DNA of 43,076 nt, from assembly GCF_026183895.1 (NCBI RefSeq), contig NZ_JAPFQI010000028.1, forward strand, positions 1 through 43,076, given 5' to 3'. Numbering within the stretch: position 1 is the first letter of the stretch; every line of letters begins with the position of its first letter. Position numbers and translations under genes: made by a program. Shown in pieces: positions 34,336 to 43,076 of this stretch. This DNA is from Sabulicella glaciei. Lineage in GTDB: Bacteria > Pseudomonadota > Alphaproteobacteria > Acetobacterales > Acetobacteraceae. Under the pieces are notes generated by a model. That model searched no databases. It was not told where the DNA came from and worked only from the letters and a program-made list of their open reading frames with translations.

Positions 34336-35025
34336 TCATGCGCCGAAGCAGGGCGCGCCGCGTGCCATGCCGCCATGCAGGTCGAGCATCCTTTCGCGCC
34401 ACGCATGGACGGCATCGCCCGGCTCCAAGATCCGCAGGGGGCTCACGCCGCGTGCCCACATGAAGGAACCCAGCACGACGTAGTCGGCGTAATCGGGCGT
34501 TGCGCCGCCGAGGAAGGGTGCGGATCTGAGCGCGACGCGAAGCGGCTGAAGGGATGCGCGGAACTCCGGCAGGCGTTCCTCGCGTCCCGCCGTCACCTCG
34601 TGCAAGGGCTTGCCGAACCGCTTCTCGCGGCTCTCGATGAAATAGGCGCGCTCCGCATCACCCAGCAGGGACGGAATGTCCGACACGATGAAGCGCGCGA
34701 GCCCTCCCTGCAGGATGCTGTCGTTCCAGGCCACCAGGAAGCGGTAGGTGTCGGGATCGCCCCGGAACAGCGCGGGCGCCTGCTTGTAGGTTTCCTCGAG
34801 ATGCAGGGCGATGGCCCAGGAATCGGCCACCACCCGCTCTCCATCCACTAGCACCGGGACCAGCGCGTGATTCGCAAAAGCGAGGCGCTCCGTCTCGGTG
34901 AAGCGCCAGGGAACGCTCTCGAACTCCAGACCCTTGTGGGCGAGCGCCATGCGGATGCGCCAGCAATAGGGGCTGAACACCCGTGCAGGGTCCTTCCCAC
35001 AAAGCTCGTAAAGCCGTCGTGCCAT
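34336..35025 (-). CDS. Glutathione S-transferase family protein
   Basis: A 229-residue protein of the GST fold. The thioredoxin-like N-terminal domain (MARRLYELCGKDPARVFSPYCWRIRMALAHKGLEFE, with a Ser/Tyr/Cys-Pro-type contact SPYCWRIR) is followed by VPVLVDGERVVADSWAIALHLEETY, the canonical GST domain end. The C-terminal domain holds ADYVVLGSFMWARG. It transfers glutathione or acts as a lignin-type ether/halide-removing GST, the subgroup of bacterial dehalogenating enzymes being one option. ATG 35025 fits the fold start; GGAGG lies about 13 bases upstream. Downstream dehalogenases support a role in halogenated-compound metabolism, by context only. Confidence 0.9.
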   Translation of the reverse strand: MARRLYELCGKDPARVFSPYCWRIRMALAHKGLEFESVPWRFTETERLAFANHALVPVLVDGERVVADSWAIALHLEETYKQAPALFRGDPDTYRFLVAWNDSILQGGLARFIVSDIPSLLGDAERAYFIESREKRFGKPLHEVTAGREERLPEFRASLQPLRVALRSAPFLGGATPDYADYVVLGSFMWARGVSPLRILEPGDAVHAWRERMLDLHGGMARGAPCFGA

Positions 35026-35106
35026 GAGTCCGCGTACCTCCACGGAGGACGCTGCCCGGCACGGCGCCCCCGCGCAAGCCACCGGAACGGCGGCTCATGG
35101 CCCGCG

Positions 35107-36123
35107 TCAGCCGTAGGGCGTCCCCTGCGTGTTCACGTAGAGGCTGTAGAGCGACTTGCTTGCCGTCATGAACAGGCGGTTGCGGTGTCGCCCGCCAAAG
35201 GCGACGTTCGCGCAGCGCTCCGGCAGGTGGATGTGCCCGATCGAGGCACCGTCCTTGTTGATGACGCGCACGCCGTCCAGCTCCGGCGTGCCCATGCCCC
35301 AGCCGCACCAGAGGTTGCCGTCCACGTCCACGCGGAACCCATCCGGCGTCTCGCCATCGCGGCATTGGAAGAAGATACGGTTGTTCGTCAGCCGCCCATC
35401 CCCCGCGACGTCGAAGGCGCGGATCACGCGCGGCGTCGCGGCCGCTTCCACGACGTAGAGCGTGCGCTCATCCGGCGAGAAGGCGAGGCCGTTGGGTCGA
35501 TTGATCTCGGCGGTCGCCACGGTCACCTGGCCGCTGCCGGGATCCACGCGGTAGATGTGCGTTGGCAATTCCGGCTCGGCCCGCTCGCCCTCATAGAAGC
35601 CGAGGACGCCGAAAGGCGGATCGGTGAACCAGATGGAGCCGTCGCTCCGGACCACCACGTCGTTGGGGCTATTGAGCGGCTTGCCGTCGAAGCGGTCGGC
35701 GATGACGGTGATGCGGCCATCGGGCTCGGTGCGCGTCACGCGGCGCGTCAGGTGCTCGCAGGTGATGAGCCGCCCCTGGCGGTCGCGCGTGTTGCCGTTG
35801 CTGTTGTTGGACGGCTCGCGGAACACGTCCACGAGGCCCGTGGGCTCGTGCCAGCGCATCAGGCGGTTGTTCGGGATGTCCGACCAGATCAGGCAGCGCT
35901 GGTCGCCGAACCAGGCCGGCCCCTCGCTCCAGCGGAAGCCCGTGGCCAAGCGCTCGACGGCGGCGAGGACGAGGCGATACCGACCGAAGGAAGGGTCGAG
36001 GATTTCGACTGCTGGGTCGGGGTAGCGCCCCGGATCGCCCTGGGCCAGAGCTGGAGCGGCGAGAAGAAACGCGGCGCCGTGGGCAGCCGCGCCGCGCAGC
36101 AGAGAGCGGCGGCTCGATGACAT
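35107..36123 (-). CDS. Exported SMP-30/gluconolactonase-family protein
   Basis: A 338-residue six-bladed beta-propeller lactonase. A Tat-type signal SSSRRSLLRGAAAHGAAFLLAAPALAQ occupies residues 2-28. Metal-binding/active-site blocks are WSEGPAWFGDQRCLIWSDIPNNRLMRW, LNSPNDVVVRSDGSIWFTDPPFGV (Asn and Asp) and INRPNGLAFSPDERTLYVVE. These match gluconolactonases and related periplasmic esterases. ATG 36123 is preceded by GGAAGG and starts directly at the signal. It is the first of four minus-strand genes leading to the GST and dehalogenases, 81 bases ahead of the GST, perhaps acting on a lactone from the same pathway. Confidence 0.92.
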   Translation of the reverse strand: MSSSRRSLLRGAAAHGAAFLLAAPALAQGDPGRYPDPAVEILDPSFGRYRLVLAAVERLATGFRWSEGPAWFGDQRCLIWSDIPNNRLMRWHEPTGLVDVFREPSNNSNGNTRDRQGRLITCEHLTRRVTRTEPDGRITVIADRFDGKPLNSPNDVVVRSDGSIWFTDPPFGVLGFYEGERAEPELPTHIYRVDPGSGQVTVATAEINRPNGLAFSPDERTLYVVEAAATPRVIRAFDVAGDGRLTNNRIFFQCRDGETPDGFRVDVDGNLWCGWGMGTPELDGVRVINKDGASIGHIHLPERCANVAFGGRHRNRLFMTASKSLYSLYVNTQGTPYG

Positions 36124-36526
36124 GGACGTTACCTTCCCTTGCTTCTTGCGTCTCATCGGACTGTGGCACCCTGGCACGGCTCGGCAAGAGCGCGCTACCG
36201 GATTTGACCCTGGCTTCATCAGCGCCGGGTCCGGATTCCAAAGCGATTGGGTGGGCGGAGAGGGCTCAGGCGGCAAGGGCTCCTTCGGGCTTCTTGTTGG
36301 CTGCCTAGCCGTCCAAAGCCTTCATCGGCTGATTGCCTCCCCACCGCGACGAGGCCAGCATTGTCTCACGGCTTTCATGCTGCGAAGCCATGCGGCTGCA
36401 TTTCTCTTCGGCGACCGCGACATGCAGCTCGACCAGCGCTGGGCCTACAAGAAAGTGGCATGTCGTGTTCTGGCAGCAGCTATTCTGCAGGGATGGCCGC
36501 GGGACGGTCTCTTCGCGAACGGCACG
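36124..36526. other. Intergenic region, no gene seen
   Basis: This 403-base gap upstream of the SMP-30 gene and downstream of the HPP gene has lower GC in places. A plus-strand frame through 36333-36659 has no family resemblance or SD and overlaps the HPP gene. It should contain the promoter of the minus-strand SMP-30/GST/dehalogenase cluster. Nothing else can be supported. Confidence 0.45.
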
Positions 36527-37009
36527 TCAGGCCCTGGCCTGCAGCCGGCGAATGGCCTCGCCAAAAGCCGCGACCAGCAGAACCCCGCAAACCACGCTCG
36601 CCGCCCCTTTGATGGTCGGCTCGACGGCGCCGAGGGCGACGAGCAGCGTGGTCGCCTGAGCTGGAGGATGCGAGGCTTGGGCCAGCACTTCCCCTGTCAT
36701 GGCGAGGCCGACCGCCAATGCGGCGGCCGCGACGCGGGCGAGGGTGAGGGCATCCGCGCCCGCCACCGAAGGATCGGCATAGGCGCCCGTGACATAGACC
36801 GCGACGAGGCCAGCCGCGAGGCCGATGGCATGGCCGACGAGCACATGCCTTGGTTTTGAGGCCGGCAACTCCGGCGAGGCGGCCTGCAGCGCAATCGTCG
36901 GGCCGAGGCTGGGCAGCAGCCAGGGCTGGCCAGCCCACCAGCCGAGGAGGCCGATCAGGCCGATGACCAGCGCAGACAGGCCAGCGGCGGCCAGCTTCAG
37001 CGCGCTCAT
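36527..37009 (-). CDS. HPP-family integral membrane protein
   Basis: A 160-residue protein with four to five hydrophobic segments. The family marks are SLGPTIALQAASPELPASKPRHVLVGHAIG (SLGP and HxxGH) and the HPP motif itself in ASHPPAQATTLL (H113-P-P). HPP proteins have been linked to nitrite transport in plants and cyanobacteria, and elsewhere are uncharacterised; a nitrogen-oxyanion or formate role would fit the neighbour. ATG 37009 overlaps the TGA of the molybdoenzyme gene (37006-37009), so the two are coupled. If the upstream gene is dead, HPP translation may suffer. Confidence 0.88.
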   Translation of the reverse strand: MSALKLAAAGLSALVIGLIGLLGWWAGQPWLLPSLGPTIALQAASPELPASKPRHVLVGHAIGLAAGLVAVYVTGAYADPSVAGADALTLARVAAAALAVGLAMTGEVLAQASHPPAQATTLLVALGAVEPTIKGAASVVCGVLLVAAFGEAIRRLQARA

Positions 37010-39890
37010 TCCGGCACCACGAGCGCCTGCGGTGCCGCCTGCATGACGCGGGTGTGGATCCAGCGGCGCTGGCGGCTGTTCCTTTCCCGCATGTCCTCGA
37101 GAGTCTTCTCGAGATCCTCGTCGCGCAGCGCCATTCCCGCCTGGTGCAGGATTGTGACGGAGATTAGGCTCTCATTGGTCAGCAGGAACAGGTCGTGCAG
37201 GTCCCGGACCAGGGTGAAGCCGCTTGAGGTCCCGCGCCGCTTCACCAGCACCCGTTCCAGCCGCTGCGGTTCGCCCTCCTGCTCCGTGCCGTAGCGGTCG
37301 CGGAAGGGTTGCAGTTCCTCCGCCGCCTGGCGGGACCATTGCGCGAAGAGGCTGCATTCGAACTCGATATCCGGCACCTTCGGGTGGTTGGCCTTCACCT
37401 GCTCGAAGGCGTCGGCGAGGATCTTCTCGCTCGCCTGCAAAAGGCCGATGTAATCCGCGACATGCGCGCGCGGCGGCGCGATCGTCTCCGCCGCGGCCTT
37501 GTAGGCCGATCGCGCGGCGCTGCCGATCGCCTCCAGCACACCCTGCCGGTTCTTGGCGGCGTCCATATCCTCCGGCTGCGCGGATCGCGGGGAGGCAAGC
37601 TTCTCGATCTTCACAGCAGCGAACTTGTAGTGCGGCTGCTTGCTGACTGGGTCCCAGGAGTAGCTGGTCAGCTCGTTTGCTGCCCTCGCCCGGCCGGGAT
37701 CGTCCCAGTAGCCGTAGTGGAACGGCACGAAGACGTGGCCCGCGTGGATGTCGCCGATCTTCGCCGGCGCCTCCAGGACGCCGCGGCGGGAGGTGACGCG
37801 GAGCATGTCGTCATCCGCGACGTCGAGCCGCGCAGCATCCTCCGGCGAGATCTCGACAAAGGCTTCGGGCGCCGCCTTCTGCAGACCGGCGGCACGTCCG
37901 GTTTTGGTGCGGGTGTGGAAGTGATAGACCAAGCGCCCGGTCGTCAGCATGAAGGGATAGTCGTCATCCGGCTGCTCGGGCACGGGCAGCTAATGCGAGG
38001 CCTTGAGGAAAGCGCGCCCCGCCGGGCTGCGTGCCTCGTACTCCGTGGGCGTGATCACGCCGCCCGTCTGAAGGTCGTGTCCAAAGGACTCGCAATAATC
38101 GGGGTCGGTCGGGAAGACGTGGTCCTCGTAGATGCGCGGGGCGCCATCCGGATGCTGCTCGTTGCAGGGCCAGGGAATGCCTGAACCGCCGGTCAGCTTG
38201 GCGTAGCTGAAGCCGGTGTAGTCGCAAGGCCGGCCCCGCGTGCATTCCTTCCATGCCTCGAAGCATTCCTCAGGCGTCCGCCACTTGACCAGCGGCGCCC
38301 CGTCCTTGTCGCGGAAATCCATCCGGCGCGCGTAGTCGAGGAAGATGTCGAAATCCGACCGCGCCTCGCCCGGCGGATCGACTGCCTTGTGCGAGATGTG
38401 CACCGTGCGGTCCACGTTGGTGAAGGTGCCGGTCTTCTCGCCCCACATCGCGGCCGGCAGCACCACGTCGGCCAGCCGCGCCGTCTCGGTCATGAAGGCG
38501 TCCTGCACCACGACAAAGAGGTCTGGCCGCTCCAGGATGGAGCGGATGCGTCCAAGGTCGGGCAGCGAGGCCGCCGGGTTGGTGCACTGGATCCACAACA
38601 TGCGGATGGGGCCGGTCTCGGCGAGGTGGAAGATCTCCAGCGCGTGGGCCGGCGGGGCCCAGTGCGGGATCTGGCGCGGCTCCAGGTTCCAGATCCGCGC
38701 CAGATCCTTGATATGCGCCATGTTGTCCCAGTTGCGGAACCCGGGCAGGTCGCCATCCGCGCCCGTCTCGCGCGTGTTCTGGGCGGTGGGCTGGCCGTTC
38801 ATCTGCAGGATTCCGCAGCCGGGCCGCCCAATCAGTCCGCGGAGCAGGTTGATGTTGTTGATCTGGCAGGCCGCCGCGGTGGCCTGGTTGGACTGGTAGA
38901 CACCCTGCAGGCAGGTCGAGACGAGGGTGGGCGCCTCGCCGATCAGCCGCGCCGCCTCCTCGAGAAGGTGCGGCGGAACGCCGGTGATCTCCTGCACGCG
39001 CTCCGGAGGATACTCCGCTGTCGTTTCGCGCAGCTCCTCGAAGCCCAGCGTGCGCTGCTCGATAAGCTGCGGTCGACATGCCCGTCCCGGATCAGCAGGT
39101 GGATCAGCCCGTTGAGCAGCGCGACATTCGTGCCGACATGAGGCGCGAGCCAGACATCGGCCTCGGCGGCGGTCGCGGTGCGGCGCGGGTCCACCACCAC
39201 GAGCTTCGGCGGGTTGGGACCGCGGCGCCGGTGGAGGATGCGCATCCAGAGCACCGTGTCGGTGGCGGCGATGTTGTGCCCGAAATGGAGGATGCAGTCT
39301 GTGGTGTCGATGTCGTGATAGCTTCCCGGCTGCCCGTCCGAGCCGAAGCTCTCCTTCAGCGCGGCCGCCGCCGTAGCGGTGCAGAGCCGGGTGTTGCCGT
39401 CCATGTGCGAGGTGCCGAGCCCGCCTTTGCCGATCAGGCCGAGCGTGTAGTACTCCTCGAGCATCAGCTGACCGGTGGTGTAGAAGCCGATCGCGCCCGA
39501 GGTGTAGGTCTCGCGGATCTCGCGGGAGCGGCGGACGATCAGCTCCATCGCCTCGTCCCAGCTCGCTTCCCGCATCGTGCCGCCGTCGCGGATCAGGGGG
39601 CGGAGCAGGCGATCCGGGCTGTTGTGGGCCTCCCAACCATGCAGCCCCTTCGGGCCGAGCCGTCCGTGGTTGACGGTATCCTTCTCCCGCCCGCGAACCC
39701 CGACGATGCGACCATCTCTCACGCCGATATCGAGGCCGCAGCCGTTGGAGCACAGCACGCAGGCCGACTGCACCCAGCGCTCGGGCTCGGCCAGGGTTCG
39801 CTCATCCACGCGCGCTGGCCACTGGCCTTCACCGTGGAAAGGCGTCCGTTCGCCCCAGATGTCGGCAATGCTGTCGCGGGAGATCGGCAT
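37006..39890 (-). pseudogene. Formate dehydrogenase/nitrate reductase-like molybdoenzyme, frameshift and in-frame stop
   Basis: The ancestral product would be about 961 residues. From ATG 39890 (SD GAGGGGA) the first frame has a [4Fe-4S] motif CVLCSNGC, no fourth Cys at GRLGPKGL, and a likely Mo-ligand Cys in NTRLCTATA. At 39064-39065 one base is missing: frame one ends HVDRS and reading continues one frame over as IEQRTLGFEELRE (2885 bases is one short of a multiple of three). The second part has GRPGCGILQMNGQPTAQN and WGEKTGTFTN. At 37990-37992 a TAG interrupts the same frame, and the C-terminal molybdopterin-binding domain follows (TTGRLVYHFHTRTKTGR), then a helical tail of about 190 residues. 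The tail recalls the small subunit of some tungsten/molybdenum formate dehydrogenases, uncertain. Confidence 0.85.
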
Positions 39891-40212
39891 GCTGTCCCCT
39901 CGGCTGATGGTGATCGCAGCACAACGAGCCGAGTTCGGAACCGTTTCACCTAAGCAACGGCCAGAAGCTGGGCGTGACAGCCCTTTCATGAGCGGGCGCA
40001 GCGAACAAGGCTACGCTCGGCGAACGGAGGGTCTGAGCCGTCGAACCCATGTCGTCATGATGCGTTCCACATGCCGCTTAAGGGGCGTGGCTGCGGTCCA
40101 CCCTCGTTTCACTGCGTCTTTCGACGAAGGCGGCGGTGCCTCACCCGACTTCTCGCCAAGTCAGGAAGCGCTCGTCCCGCCAGGGAAGGCCAATCGCGTT
40201 GAAGGAATTGCC
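39891..40212. other. Divergent intergenic region, no gene seen
   Basis: This 322-base gap separates the molybdoenzyme and protease starts. No coding frame is supported. It has a GGAACCGTTTC stretch near 39937-39947 that I tested against the alphaproteobacterial EcfG pattern GGAAC-N16/17-CGTT and could not match. SD GAAGGA occurs just before 40213. Confidence 0.45.
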
Positions 40213-41655
40213 ATGTCGTGCAGTCGCAAGATGATCTCCACGGGACTTTTGGCGTGCGGCCTTCTGGTCGTGCCGCCAGGCCCTGCCCAATCCCAGAACA
40301 CTGCCCCTCAGGTGGCGGTGCACAACTTCGCCGACCTGGTCGAGCGGGTGGCGCCTGCGGTGGTGCGGGTGACGGTGGTGGGCCGGGCGCAGGTGGCGGA
40401 AAGCGAGGTGCCGCCCGAGATGCGCGGCTCGCCGCTTGAGGAGTTCTTCCGCCGCTTCGGCGGCGGCGGCAACAGCGGCCGCGGGTCGGGCGGGCAGCAG
40501 CCCCGCCGCGCCATGGGCCAGGGTTCGGGCTTCATCATCGACGCCAGCGGCTTTGTCGTGACCAACAACCACGTCATCGGCAGCGCCGAGCGCGTCACGG
40601 TCGAACTCGCCGATGGTCGCGAACTGCCCGCCCGCGTCGTCGGCAGCGACCCGCAGACCGACATCGCCCTCTTGCGCGTCGAGGTGGGCGCCTCCCTTCC
40701 CACCGTCCCCTGGGGCGACAGCAATGCGCTTCGTGTGGGCGATCCGGTGCTCGCAATGGGCAACCCCTTCGGCCTGGGCGGCACGGCCACCTCGGGCATC
40801 GTGTCCGCCCGCGGCCGGCAGATCGGCGCCGGGCCGTATGACGACTTCATCCAGACGGATGCCTCCATCAACCCCGGCAACTCAGGGGGGCCGCTCTTCA
40901 ACACCCGTGGCGAGGTCGTGGGCGTGAACACCGCGATCTTCTCGCCTTCGGGTGGCAATATCGGCATTGGCTTCGCCGTCCCCTCGCAGTTGGCCCGGCG
41001 CGTGATCGAGGACCTGCGCGACGACGGCAAGGTCGAGCGCGGCTGGCTCGGCGTGTCGCTGCAGCCGCTGGACCGCGAGCTGGCCCAGGCGCTGGGCGTC
41101 GAGGAGGGAGGCGCGCTCCTGGCCGCCGTCGAGCCGGGCTCGCCCGCCGACCGTGCCGGGCTGAAGGCGGGCGACGTGGTGACGCGGGCGGGCGACCGTC
41201 CCGTGCGCAGCCCGCGCGACCTGTCGGGCGCAGTGGCCGCCGCGCGGCCTGGGGCTGACCTTGCGCTGACGATCAACCGCGACGGGCAGCGGCGCGAGCA
41301 GCCGGTGAGCCTGGGCACGCCGCCCGACCGGCGCGAGGTCGCCGCCCGCGGCGGTCAGCGGCCGGCGCGCGAGCCGGGCGCGGGCGCGCTGGGCTTGGCC
41401 CTGGGGCCGCGGCAGGGCGGGGGCGAAGGCGCTTCGGTGACGCGCGTCGCGCCCGATAGTGCCGCGGCCGAGCGCGGCCTGCAGCCGGGCGACGTCATCC
41501 TTCGTGTCGGCAACCAGGAGATCAAGGGACCGGGCGACGTCGTGGCGGCGGTCGAGGCTGCGCGCCAGGCGGGTCGTCCCGTGGTGGCGCTGCAGATCCA
41601 GCGCGGCGAGGCCAGCAGCTTCATCGCACTGCCCCTCGCAGAACGACAGGGCTGA
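40213..41655 (+). CDS. Do-family (DegP/DegQ-like) periplasmic serine protease
   Basis: A 480-residue HtrA-type protease. The signal peptide (residues 1-27) ends near AQS. The trypsin-like domain has H120 in VVTNNHVIG, D150 in DPQTDIALL and S224 in PGNSGGPLF, the full triad. A Gly/Arg-rich loop (80-100) lies before the barrel. Two PDZ domains follow: about 275-365 (GWLGVSLQPLDRELAQALG, GLKAGDVVTRAGDRPV) and about 385-475 (GLQPGDVILRVGNQEIKGPGD). It degrades or refolds misfolded envelope proteins. SD GAAGGA precedes ATG 40213. Monocistronic, ending at a hairpin shared with the convergent proline-rich gene. Confidence 0.96.
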   Translation: MSCSRKMISTGLLACGLLVVPPGPAQSQNTAPQVAVHNFADLVERVAPAVVRVTVVGRAQVAESEVPPEMRGSPLEEFFRRFGGGGNSGRGSGGQQPRRAMGQGSGFIIDASGFVVTNNHVIGSAERVTVELADGRELPARVVGSDPQTDIALLRVEVGASLPTVPWGDSNALRVGDPVLAMGNPFGLGGTATSGIVSARGRQIGAGPYDDFIQTDASINPGNSGGPLFNTRGEVVGVNTAIFSPSGGNIGIGFAVPSQLARRVIEDLRDDGKVERGWLGVSLQPLDRELAQALGVEEGGALLAAVEPGSPADRAGLKAGDVVTRAGDRPVRSPRDLSGAVAAARPGADLALTINRDGQRREQPVSLGTPPDRREVAARGGQRPAREPGAGALGLALGPRQGGGEGASVTRVAPDSAAAERGLQPGDVILRVGNQEIKGPGDVVAAVEAARQAGRPVVALQIQRGEASSFIALPLAERQG

Positions 41656-41681
41656 GCGCAAGGCAGGGGTACTGGAACGGC

Positions 41682-41710
41682 GGCGAGCAGCCCAGGACTG
41701 GGTGCTCGCC
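41682..41710. terminator. Terminator hairpin between convergent genes
   Basis: GGCGAGCAGCCCAG (41682-41695) and CTGGGTGCTCGCC (41698-41710) pair with a single bulged G and a two-base spacing. It lies between the protease stop (41655) and the opposite-strand stop (41721), an ideal place for a two-way terminator. Confidence 0.55.
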
Positions 41711-41720
41711 AAGTCGCCGC

Positions 41721-42065
41721 TCAGCGCTGGACCGGCGGCTGTGCCTGAGGCGGCACCGGGGGCGGGATCACGGGCGTCGTGCCCGGGTTCGGCACAGGCA
41801 CGTTGGAGTCCCGGATCTCCGGATCGATGCCGGCCGGAGGCTGGATCACGCCGGAGCGGGGGATCTCGCGCACCTGCGGTGAGACGGTCTGAGCCTGGGG
41901 CGGCGCAGGCGTCGTGGCATCGCTCGTGCCGCCGCGGCGTTCCACTGGCGCGCCGGACGGCACCTGCGCCAGAGCCGCTCCCCCGGTCAGGGCGAGGAAT
42001 GCGGTTGCCGCAAGCCAAGGGCCGATCGGCGCGCGGCGGGTCCCATCGTGGGAGCCAGTGGGCAT
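41721..42065 (-). CDS. Proline-rich exported protein of unknown function
   Basis: A 114-residue protein with an N-terminal signal (LAATAFLALTGGAALAQ, about residues 18-34) and a mature form with low complexity, rich in Pro, Gln, Val and Thr (such as PVPNPGTTPVIPPPVPP). No enzyme motif or domain is visible. An almost perfect SD (AAGGAGGT) lies eight bases before ATG 42065, suggesting strong translation, which supports a real gene. It is convergent with the protease and divergent from the DUF389 gene. Periplasmic or outer-envelope linker is one guess. Confidence 0.7.
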   Translation of the reverse strand: MPTGSHDGTRRAPIGPWLAATAFLALTGGAALAQVPSGAPVERRGGTSDATTPAPPQAQTVSPQVREIPRSGVIQPPAGIDPEIRDSNVPVPNPGTTPVIPPPVPPQAQPPVQR

Positions 42066-42170
42066 GGCGGTGACCTCCTTCTGGGTCTCCGCTCAACGCG
42101 AAACCAGCCGGAGGGATACGCCCCGCCGGACCGCCTTCGCCACCTGGCGCGGCGGCGAAAGGAGAAGGCG

Positions 42171-43076
42171 ATGCGGCAAATCATGATCCATGCGCCGCGC
42201 GGCCGGGGGAAGGAGATTCTCGCCGCCGCAACCGCGAGAGGCGCCGTCAACGTCGCCGCGATGGAAGGGCGGGACGCCAAAGGCGGCGCCGTCGACCTGC
42301 TGATGTTGAGCCTTTCCAATCATGAGATCGGCCCACTGCTGGACGCGCTGGAACACCTGCCGGACCTCCATGCCACGCTGGCCCCGCAGGGCGTGCTTCC
42401 CCTCCGCCCGCCCGCCGAGGAGGCGGCCGAGCAGGTGCAGGACGTCGCGTCGCGCAGCCCTCTCGAGATCGTCCTCGGCGGCCTGCAGAGCGTCGGTTCC
42501 TGGAAGGGCTTCCTCGGCTATGCCGCCTCGGCCGGCGTGGTCGTCTGGGCCGGCCTGTTCACCAACACGGTCTATCTGCTCACCGCCGCGATGCTGATCG
42601 CGCCATTCGCCGGCCCCGCGATGAACGCGGCGCTCGCGACCGCAAGGGGGGACGCGGTGCTGCTCGGGCGCGCGGTGGGCCGCTATTTCGCGGCGCTCGC
42701 CACCACCATCCTCGTGGCGGGCCTCCTGACCCTTGTCCTCGGCCAGCAGGTCTCGACGGAACTCATGGTCGCGACGAGCATGGTGTCCTCCGTCGCCATC
42801 CTCCTGCCGCTCATGGCCGGGGCCGCCGGCGCGCTCAACCTGTGCCAGTCGGAGCGCAGCAGCCTCGTGAGCGGGGCCGCGACCGGCATGCTTGTCGCGG
42901 CCTCCCTGGCGCCGCCTGCCGGGCTCGTGGGCATCGGGGCCGTGATGGGCGAATGGGGAATGGTCCGGTCGGCCTTCTTCCTGCTGCTGCTGCAACTGGC
43001 GGGGATCAACCTGGCGGGGGCGGTGGTGTTCCGGCTCTTCGGGCTGAAACCGGGCGGGACGCGCCTCGCCCGCGGG
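42171..43076 (+). CDS. DUF389 family membrane protein (partial, runs off the window)
   Basis: At least 302 residues are present without a stop. The N-terminal 100 residues are a soluble ferredoxin-like portion (IMIHAPRGRGKEILAAATARG). The DUF389 block follows from about residue 115: FTNTVYLLTAAMLIAPFAGPAMNAALATARGD, then further hydrophobic helices (SMVSSVAILLPLMAGAAGA, GAATGMLVAASLAPPAGLVGIG). Function is unknown; members have been called putative transporters. ATG 42171 is preceded by AGGAGA with good spacing. Divergent from the proline-rich gene over 105 bases. Confidence 0.9.
   Translation, partial: MRQIMIHAPRGRGKEILAAATARGAVNVAAMEGRDAKGGAVDLLMLSLSNHEIGPLLDALEHLPDLHATLAPQGVLPLRPPAEEAAEQVQDVASRSPLEIVLGGLQSVGSWKGFLGYAASAGVVVWAGLFTNTVYLLTAAMLIAPFAGPAMNAALATARGDAVLLGRAVGRYFAALATTILVAGLLTLVLGQQVSTELMVATSMVSSVAILLPLMAGAAGALNLCQSERSSLVSGAATGMLVAASLAPPAGLVGIGAVMGEWGMVRSAFFLLLLQLAGINLAGAVVFRLFGLKPGGTRLARG

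Noticed and set aside
36333-36659. Small plus-strand gene in the gap before the SMP-30 cluster
   Set aside because: No SD, no family resemblance, and it runs into the antisense of the HPP gene.
37990-37992. TAG read as pyrrolysine or programmed readthrough
   Set aside because: The gene also has a separate frameshift and the family has no known pyrrolysine use, so decay or sequence error is simpler.
39060-39068. Programmed -1 frameshift
   Set aside because: The sequence around the shift (AGC TTA TCG) lacks a slippery heptamer; a missing base explains it better.
39937-39961. EcfG-type stress promoter before the molybdoenzyme or protease
   Set aside because: GGAAC is present but the required CGTT does not fall at the proper spacing.

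Overview
The window is a GC-rich alphaproteobacterial chromosome segment. The partial 16S rRNA at the left edge (5' end, minus strand) and the gene content (many orphan Bug-type binding proteins, flavin monooxygenases, HWE kinase, SUV3-like helicase) fit an Acetobacteraceae, Roseomonas-like organism. This placement is inference from recalled 16S and family patterns; no database search was made. I see no insertion sequence, prophage or CRISPR array. Coding density is high and most long reading frames antisense to real genes are GC-rich shadows.

Layout. 1-889: 16S 5' end, its leader, and a well-spaced rrn promoter (TTGAAG-17-TATATC). 890-4868: SUV3-like RNA helicase, then a beta-hydroxyacid dehydrogenase/carboxymuconolactone-decarboxylase pair. 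4948-9112: a tightly coupled three-gene signalling operon (small membrane protein, hybrid kinase with two receivers and Hpt, and a receiver-GGDEF diguanylate cyclase), an apparently complete phosphorelay to c-di-GMP. 9399-11797: orphan Bug protein and an M29 aminopeptidase. 12081-15035: a winged-helix/TPR regulator divergent from a short haem-copper-oxidase-I-like membrane protein and an overlapping 53-residue microprotein, then a basic small protein. 15171-18089: a DUF6152/integral membrane protein pair and a RoxA/MauG-like dihaem cytochrome c. 18128-25147: NTF2-FMO fusion, peptide-type binding protein, GMC oxidoreductase, and a PAS-PAS-PAS-HWE kinase. 25500-29581: HU protein, then a flavin module (FMO divergent from two PPOX-family genes, the second fused to GAF and a winged-helix-like tail). 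29698-32783: second Bug protein, PAS-only protein, membrane-anchored lytic transglycosylase.

32780-36123: a minus-strand catabolic cluster of SMP-30 lactonase, glutathione S-transferase, type II (HAD) 2-haloacid dehalogenase and a DehI-type (group I) dehalogenase whose start overlaps the HAD stop. Two unrelated dehalogenase folds are thus translationally coupled. 36527-39890: an HPP membrane protein coupled to a large formate dehydrogenase/nitrate reductase-like molybdoenzyme that is broken twice, by a one-base deletion near 39064 and an in-frame TAG at 37990-37992. 40213-43076: Do-family periplasmic protease, a proline-rich exported protein, and the start of a DUF389 membrane protein that runs off the window.

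The points I would follow first are the PPOX-GAF-winged helix/FMO module with paired CTTAAG palindromes in its AT-rich divergent promoter, the small membrane protein-kinase-cyclase operon, the coupled dehalogenases, and the doubly interrupted molybdoenzyme.
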